A DNA stretch of 17,987 nt from an uncultured Prevotella sp. (GTDB lineage Bacteria; Bacteroidota; Bacteroidia; Bacteroidales; Bacteroidaceae). The notes beneath the pieces were generated by a model. That model saw only the letters and a list, made by a program, of their open reading frames with translations. It made no database searches and was not told where the DNA came from. Numbering within the stretch: the stretch's first letter is position 1; each line of letters starts with the position of its first letter. The stretch spans positions 1 to 17,987 of the forward strand of contig UQTI01000060.1 of NCBI GenBank assembly GCA_900543975.1, given 5' to 3'. Below, one piece after another: positions 13,522 to 17,987 of this stretch. Both the position numbers and the translations under genes were made by a program.

Positions 13522-14723
13522 AAACGTCTTATCTGTTTGTTGCAGCTCTGCTGCTGACCGCCCTTGCCTCTTGCTCCAGGATACAGACCGACGGCGGCAC
13601 GAAGACCTTGAAGGACGGCACCGTCTATGCCGGCTGCACCGACGCGCAGGGACGGCCTCACGGCTACGGACAGCTCACCAAGGGCGACAGTACGCTCTAC
13701 GAGGGACAGTGGAACCACGGCATAAGGGCAGGAAAAGGCACGGTGACCGACAGCACAGGCACACGCATTGTGGGCACATGGCGTGCCGACACCTTGGCGC
13801 AGGGCGTACGCACCGACAGCACCCGCACCGTCTACAGCGGCTATTTCAACCGACAGCTCATGGCCGAAGGCTACGGCTCACAACGCGACAGCACAGGCGC
13901 CTTCTACGCCGGACAGTGGCGTAAGGGCAAGCGCACAGGATGGGGGTTCGCCCTGACACCAAAGAAGCATATCCGTGTGGGCGAATGGAAAGCCGACCGT
14001 TACCTCGGCGAACGCCTCCACTACACAGCCGACCGCATCTATGGCATCGACATATCGCGCTTCCAGCACGACGTGGGACGCCGCCACTACCCCATCCGTT
14101 GGGACCGTCTGCGCATAACGCATCTCGGCACAATCAGCAAGAAGACGGTTCAAGGAAAAGTAGACTACCCCGTGTCGTTCATGTATATAAAATCGACGGA
14201 GGGCAGGACGATACGAAACCGCTATTATGCTGCCGACTATGCCGCCGCCCGTCGCCACGGCATACCTGTGGGAGCATACCATTTCTTTTCGCCAAAATCG
14301 TCGGGCACGGTACAAGCCGACTTCTTTTTGCGCCACTCGCGTTTCAACCGTGGCGACCTGCCCCCTGTGCTCGATCTTGAACCAACGCCAAAGCAGGTGA
14401 AGATGATGGGAGGGCCCGTCGCCATGTTCCGCATGGTAAGGGCATGGATGCAGGCTGTGGAGCATCGCACAGGCACCAAACCGGTGCTCTACATCAGTCA
14501 GATGTTCGTGAACCGTTACCTCTCTTACGCCCCTGACCTGAAGAAAAACTATAACATCTGGATTGCCCGTTACGGCGAATACAAGCCCGACGTACACCTT
14601 GTCTACTGGCAGCTTTGTCCCGACGGCCGCGTCGGTGGCATCACCCCCAAGGTCGATATCAACGTCTTCAACGGCTACCGCAACGAGTTTGAGGATTTCT
14701 TGAGGAAGAACTGCGTTAAATAA
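13518..14723 (+). CDS. GH25 lysozyme lipoprotein with N-terminal MORN repeats
   Basis: 401 aa. The signal peptide ends in lipobox LASC (Cys19 lipidated). Residues about 28-165 hold MORN-type repeats (DGTVYAGC, TLYEGQWNHGIRAGKGTV, AFYAGQWRKGKRTGWGF). Residues about 173-395 form a GH25 muramidase domain: GIDISRFQ with Asp178, FMYIKSTEG, GIPVGAYHFF, and the catalytic-type PPVLDLEP with Asp286 and Glu288; YNIWIARYG and the closing VDINVFNG also fit. GH25 enzymes cleave the MurNAc-GlcNAc bond of peptidoglycan. Lipid anchoring points to the periplasmic face of the outer membrane or the cell surface, for wall remodelling or attack on other cells. MORN repeats may bind membrane or protein partners. 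It is translationally coupled to the anchored unknown protein upstream, which could be its partner or regulator. Confidence 0.9.
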   Translation: MKTSYLFVAALLLTALASCSRIQTDGGTKTLKDGTVYAGCTDAQGRPHGYGQLTKGDSTLYEGQWNHGIRAGKGTVTDSTGTRIVGTWRADTLAQGVRTDSTRTVYSGYFNRQLMAEGYGSQRDSTGAFYAGQWRKGKRTGWGFALTPKKHIRVGEWKADRYLGERLHYTADRIYGIDISRFQHDVGRRHYPIRWDRLRITHLGTISKKTVQGKVDYPVSFMYIKSTEGRTIRNRYYAADYAAARRHGIPVGAYHFFSPKSSGTVQADFFLRHSRFNRGDLPPVLDLEPTPKQVKMMGGPVAMFRMVRAWMQAVEHRTGTKPVLYISQMFVNRYLSYAPDLKKNYNIWIARYGEYKPDVHLVYWQLCPDGRVGGITPKVDINVFNGYRNEFEDFLRKNCVK

Positions 14724-14755
14724 AGGTAAAAAAAGGCTGGCGCTTTGAAAAGGGA
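14722..14755 (+). repeat. Dispersed repeat (CTGRCGCYTT family), copy at the end of the lysozyme gene
   Basis: Near-identical to 4083-4113 and likewise overlaps the stop codon of a lipoprotein gene. A diverged third copy follows at 14816-14837 (CTGGCGCTTTTAAAGG). Between them lies purine-rich text with GGGAATAGG twice. Confidence 0.7.
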
Positions 14756-14840
14756 ATAGGGAAAAACGAAAAGGGAAAAATCCTATTGCCAAGGCTATTT
14801 AAGGGAATAGGAAAAAAAAGACTGGCGCTTTTAAAGGCAA

Positions 14841-14876
14841 AAAGGTTATAGGGGTTGACCCTATAACCTTTTTTTG
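14841..14876. terminator. Bidirectional intrinsic terminator between convergent genes
   Basis: A 13-bp stem, AAAGGTTATAGGG (14841-14853) with 14859-14871, and a 5-nt loop are followed by T residues on the plus strand and preceded by A residues that give a T-run on the minus strand. It serves the lysozyme operon and the convergent transporter gene. Confidence 0.9.
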
Positions 14877-14896
14877 TTATCTTAAACTTAAATTTT

Positions 14897-14966
14897 ATAA
14901 GACCCATAAGACTTATAAGACCTGTAAGACCTATAAGGCTTATGAGACCCATAGCCTTATAAGCTC
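14897..14966. repeat. 9-bp tandem repeat (consensus RTAAGACCY)
   Basis: Six consecutive 9-bp units run from 14897 to 14950 (ATAAGACCC, ATAAGACTT, ATAAGACCT, GTAAGACCT, ATAAGGCTT, ATGAGACCC), then two shortened 8-bp units to 14966. The array ends 4 bp before the stop codon of the minus-strand transporter gene, in its 3' untranslated region. Confidence 0.85.
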
Positions 14967-14970
14967 TCTA

Positions 14971-16665
14971 TCAAGCCTCGGTCTTTCTTGTACCCATGCG
15001 GGCCTCAACAACGTTCACGACATAATCGCCGAGCTTCTCACACTCGCTGACGATGTCCATGTACATCGTTCCGATGGCGTAAGTGTACTTGTGATCATTA
15101 ACGTCGTTGATGTTCTGGCTCTTCAGCTGCGTGCGATAGTTGTTGATCTCGTTCTCAATGTTGAACGAGCGGTTGGCATCGTAGTTGTCCTTGCGGCCAA
15201 GGAGCAGAACGTTCATCTGTGTGAGCGAGTCGTCGGTAAGCTCAAACATCTGGTGCAGGTGTTCATACTGTTGCTCGGTGAAGTCTTCCTTACCCTTCAG
15301 CTTGCGGTTTATCGTGCGGGCAATGTTGTAGCAAGAGTCGCCGATACTCTCTATCTCGCTGATCTCACGCAGCATGGCGCGTATCTTTGCCTTCGTTTCG
15401 TCAGAGAGGTGAGCGTCGCTCACGTTGTCGAGATAGTTGGCGATCTCGATCTCCATGTTGTCGGAGATGCTCTCATACTTCTCAATGCGCGAGTAGAGCT
15501 TCGTAAACTGAGCGTCGTCTTTCACGCCAAGGAGCTCGCGCACCATGACGAACATGCGGTGAATGCGCTCTGCAAACGACTGGATCTCCTTCTGTGCCTC
15601 CAGCACCGAGAGCTCCGGGGTCTTCATGATAGAGTTGCCACCGATATAGCGCAGACGGAAGTCGTCCTCGTCCTTCTTTGCCGACGGCTTGATGACATAG
15701 CAGACGAAGCGTTCCATCTGCGGGATGAGCCATATAAGGATAGAGGTGTTGCACACGTTGAACGTGGTGTGGAAGGCGGCGAGCACCACCGACAGACGCG
15801 CGGGGTTGATGTGGTCAGCGTGCGGGTCAACACCCACGAAGCCACACACCATGTCGATGAAGGGGTAGAAGATTGTGAGCACCCAGAGCACGCCAAACAC
15901 GTTGAACGTGAGGTGTGCAAAAGCCGCTCTACGGGCCTGCGTGTTGGCACCCATGGCAGCGATGTTTGAGGTGATGGTCGTGCCGATGTTCTCACCGAGC
16001 ACAAGGGCTATACCCATGTAGATGGGCAGCACACCGCTGGAGCACAGCACCATGGTGATGGCCATGAGAGCCGCCGACGACTGCATGCAGAACGTGAGGA
16101 TGGTGCCTATGCCGAGAAATGCGAAGACGGTGAGATAGCTGTCTTTGTCGAAAGAAGAGAAAAAGTCGATAACCATCTGGTTATGACTGAGATCCATTTC
16201 CTTACCCGTAGTACCGAGGGTTGAAATGGCGAAAAACATAAAAGCTATACCGAAGAGGAAGTCGCCAATGTAACGGCGTTTCTTGCTGTAGATGAGCAAG
16301 AGGGCAATGAAGAACGCGGGGAACACCACATCGGCCATGTTGAAAGAGAAGCCGAGCGTCATGATCCATGCCGTGAACGTGGTGCCTATGTTGGCGCCCA
16401 TAATGACGGAGATGGCTTGCGCAAGCGTCAGCAGTCCGGCATTCACGAACGACACGGTCATCACCGTAGTGGCCGTGGACGACTGCACGGATGCGGTTAC
16501 AAACATACCGGTCAGCAGTCCGGTGAAACGGTTGGTAGTCATGGCTCCGAGGATATGGCGAAGCTGTGAGCCCGCCATCTTCTGCAACGCTTCGCTCATC
16601 ACCTTCATGCCATAGATGAGCAGAGCGAGTGAGCCAATAATCTTAAAAATTATCCAAATCGACAT
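14971..16665 (-). CDS. Na/Pi cotransporter family protein with PhoU-like C-terminal domain
   Basis: 564 aa. Two inverted Na_Pi_cotrans repeats carry the family signatures: QSSTA (61-65) with GANIGTT (90-96), and QSSAA (195-199) with GENIGTT (224-230). There are about eight hydrophobic membrane segments up to about 325. Residues about 350-555 are soluble and helical and resemble tandem PhoU-like helices (EISEIESIGDSCYNIARTIN, and CEKLGDYVVNVVEA near the end). The family, including NptA-like proteins, moves phosphate with sodium across the cytoplasmic membrane; the PhoU-like part may control flux. Some Bacteroidetes members may carry other anions, so the substrate is inferred. Its ATG is at 16665, divergent from the nucleoside kinase gene. 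I could not place a minus-strand promoter with confidence. Confidence 0.93.
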   Translation of the reverse strand: MSIWIIFKIIGSLALLIYGMKVMSEALQKMAGSQLRHILGAMTTNRFTGLLTGMFVTASVQSSTATTVMTVSFVNAGLLTLAQAISVIMGANIGTTFTAWIMTLGFSFNMADVVFPAFFIALLLIYSKKRRYIGDFLFGIAFMFFAISTLGTTGKEMDLSHNQMVIDFFSSFDKDSYLTVFAFLGIGTILTFCMQSSAALMAITMVLCSSGVLPIYMGIALVLGENIGTTITSNIAAMGANTQARRAAFAHLTFNVFGVLWVLTIFYPFIDMVCGFVGVDPHADHINPARLSVVLAAFHTTFNVCNTSILIWLIPQMERFVCYVIKPSAKKDEDDFRLRYIGGNSIMKTPELSVLEAQKEIQSFAERIHRMFVMVRELLGVKDDAQFTKLYSRIEKYESISDNMEIEIANYLDNVSDAHLSDETKAKIRAMLREISEIESIGDSCYNIARTINRKLKGKEDFTEQQYEHLHQMFELTDDSLTQMNVLLLGRKDNYDANRSFNIENEINNYRTQLKSQNINDVNDHKYTYAIGTMYMDIVSECEKLGDYVVNVVEARMGTRKTEA

Positions 16666-16691
16666 ATTTTTATTTAATTTGTTTTATTTTG

Positions 16692-16723
16692 TTGGAACGT
16701 GTCGAAAAAATGCCGTATCTTTG
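16692..16723 (+). promoter_or_regulatory. Promoter of the nucleoside kinase gene
   Basis: TTG at 16692-16694 and TATCTTTG at 16716-16723 (TAnnTTTG) are separated by 21 bp. The predicted transcript start near 16730 gives a leader of about 44 nt before ATG 16774. Confidence 0.75.
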
Positions 16724-16773
16724 CTAACATCTGAATCGAATAAAAATGTCTAATCTTTAATCATGTAACCATA

Positions 16774-17987
16774 ATGAAACAGATGATACAAATTCGTTGC
16801 AAAAATAATAAAAAAACTCTGAATGTAGAAATCGGAAGCACACTTTCTGACGTTTTTCGCAAATTAAATATTTCCATGCCCTACGGACCGATAAGCGCGA
16901 AGGTCAACAACAAGGTTGAGGGCATGCATTTCCGCCTCTACCACAACAAAGACATCGAGTTTCTGGACATGCATTCGGCGTCTGGCTCAAGGGCTTACAC
17001 GCGCACGCTCTTCTTCGTGCTCTGCAAGGCCGTGCACGACCTCTACCCCGACGGATCGGTGGTGATAGACATACCCGTGAGCAACGGCTACTATTGTGAC
17101 CTAAAGATCGGACAGGAGGTGAACGACGACATCTGCAACGCCCTGCGCTCACGCATGCAGCAGATCATCAGTGAGGCGCTGCCCATAACGCGCCACGAGG
17201 CACCGACGGAGGAGGTCATGAAGATGTTTACCGACCTCGGCGCCCACTCGAAGGTGGACCTGCTGCGCACCTCTGGCCGTCTCTACACTACCTATTATGA
17301 CATTGGCGGCTATCTCGACTATTTCTACGGCACGCTGCTCACCAACACCTCACAACTCTACCTCTTCGGTCTGGAGAAATATTATGACGGCCTGCTCCTG
17401 CGCATACCGTCGCCACAGAACGCTGCCGTGCTGGGCGAGGTGACACGTCAGGACAAGATGTTCGAGATCTTCAAGGAGCACCACCGCTGGCAAGACATCC
17501 TCGGCATGGGCACCGTGGGAGCGTTCAACGCCGCCGTGGAGAACGGGCTCGCCAACAGCATCGTGAACGTGAGCGAGGCGCTGCAAGAGAAGAAGATTGC
17601 TGCCATAGCAGAGCAGATCGCTGCCCGCAAGGGCGTCAAGATGGTGCTGATCGCCGGCCCGTCGTCAAGCGGCAAGACCACCACCTGCAAACGTCTGAGC
17701 ATCCAGCTGCTCACCTGCGGCATAAGACCCGTGCCCATCTCCCTCGACGACTATTTCGTGGACCGTGAGAACACGCCGCTGCAGCCCAACGGCGACTACG
17801 ACTACGAGAGCCTCTACGCCCTGAACCTGCCGTTGCTCAACAGGCAGCTCGCCGCCCTCTTCCGTGGCGAGGAGGTGGAGCTGCCGCGTTACAACTTCCA
17901 GACAGGACGGAGCGAGAAGAGCGGACAGAAGCTTCAGATGCTGCCTGGCGACGTGCTCGTGGTGGAAGGCATACACGCCCTCAACCC
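16774..17987 (+). CDS. TGS-domain uridine/nucleoside kinase family protein (3' end outside window)
   Basis: Open from ATG 16774 to the right edge, 404 codons with no stop. The N-terminus (about 1-60) is a TGS-like beta-grasp domain (KNNKKTLNVEIGSTLSDVF). A middle region (about 60-280) resembles the editing-type domain of threonyl-tRNA synthetases, as in Bacteroidetes proteins annotated as nucleoside kinases. Residues 295-302 (GPSSSGKT) are a Walker A loop of the uridine kinase/phosphoribulokinase type, and VVEGIHALNP at the edge is the matching Walker B region. Related full-length proteins are about 550 residues, so roughly 150 are missing. The expected reaction is phosphorylation of uridine/cytidine or another nucleoside in salvage; the exact substrate cannot be told from here. 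It has its own promoter and diverges from the transporter gene. Confidence 0.88.
   Translation, partial: MKQMIQIRCKNNKKTLNVEIGSTLSDVFRKLNISMPYGPISAKVNNKVEGMHFRLYHNKDIEFLDMHSASGSRAYTRTLFFVLCKAVHDLYPDGSVVIDIPVSNGYYCDLKIGQEVNDDICNALRSRMQQIISEALPITRHEAPTEEVMKMFTDLGAHSKVDLLRTSGRLYTTYYDIGGYLDYFYGTLLTNTSQLYLFGLEKYYDGLLLRIPSPQNAAVLGEVTRQDKMFEIFKEHHRWQDILGMGTVGAFNAAVENGLANSIVNVSEALQEKKIAAIAEQIAARKGVKMVLIAGPSSSGKTTTCKRLSIQLLTCGIRPVPISLDDYFVDRENTPLQPNGDYDYESLYALNLPLLNRQLAALFRGEEVELPRYNFQTGRSEKSGQKLQMLPGDVLVVEGIHALN

Noticed and set aside
13878..14792. 304-codon minus-strand ORF
   Set aside because: It is antisense to the GH25 lysozyme gene, whose catalytic motifs clearly establish the plus-strand frame.
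14716..14952. 78-codon minus-strand ORF rich in Gly/Leu/Ile
   Set aside because: It is the translation of the 9-bp tandem repeat and runs through the intrinsic terminator.
15091..15969. 292-codon plus-strand ORF
   Set aside because: It is antisense to the Na/Pi transporter; its Val/Leu/His-rich protein is a typical shadow of a minus-strand gene in GC-ending codons.
16800..16807. Minus-strand TATTTTTG as promoter for the Na/Pi gene
   Set aside because: It lies inside the divergent coding sequence and no matching -33 TTG was found at the right spacing.

Overview
The window looks like a chromosomal segment from a Bacteroidota bacterium, most likely Prevotella or a close relative. The grounds are: several promoters of the Bacteroidetes type (TTG, about 20 bp, then TAnnTTTG), weak Shine-Dalgarno signals, lipoprotein signal peptides with LASC/GVSC lipoboxes, a BspA-type leucine-rich repeat protein, a clostripain-family (C11) lipoprotein, a GH25 lysozyme lipoprotein, a TGS-domain nucleoside kinase, and AT-rich heptamer repeats between genes. 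I see no rRNA, tRNA, integrase, transposase, phage gene or CRISPR array. The genus is an inference.

Layout. (1) 1-4107 is a plus-strand run of cell-envelope genes: the tail of a fimbrillin-like protein, a hairpin-forming spacer with three 21-bp repeats, then a tight operon (4-nt overlap, 1-nt gap) of a membrane-anchored WG-like/NTF2-like protein, a periplasmic or outer-membrane protein with a PEGA-like domain and a beta-rich C-terminus, and a lipoprotein with two FN3-like and BspA-type LRR domains. (2) 4108-4422 is a gene-free mosaic of heptamer arrays, small perfect hairpins and a duplicated G-rich 21-mer. (3) 4423-5832 is a C11 protease lipoprotein with two in-frame tandem-repeat insertions. 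(4) 5963-8360 is pnp (polynucleotide phosphorylase) with its own promoter and a strong intrinsic terminator. (5) 8388-11973 is a signalling block: a small XRE-like HTH protein, a membrane-anchored eukaryotic-type Ser/Thr kinase with DFS in place of DFG, and a CASTOR/POLLUX-like channel with two RCK/TrkA-N-like domains and a C-terminal RyR-like domain. (6) 11974-12483 is gene-free and holds a 182-bp element with long terminal inverted repeats, followed by a promoter and a 16-bp tandem repeat. (7) 12484-14723 is a two-gene operon: an anchored protein of unknown function and a MORN/GH25 lysozyme lipoprotein. (8) A bidirectional terminator and a 9-bp tandem repeat separate this from a minus-strand Na/Pi-cotransporter family gene (14971-16665). 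Divergent from that gene is a TGS-domain uridine/nucleoside kinase that runs off the right edge.

How the genes work together. The envelope genes, the two hydrolases (C11 protease, GH25 lysozyme) and the Na/Pi carrier fit a surface- and periplasm-oriented region; pnp and the nucleoside kinase are housekeeping. The most unusual protein is the channel at 10243-11973, which combines a probable ion pore, nucleotide-binding folds and a RyR-like module, and lies downstream of a kinase and a possible regulator. Whether these three genes act together is inference: the channel has its own promoter. A short repeat family (core CTGRCGCYTT) that sits at gene 3' ends is the other notable recurring signal.
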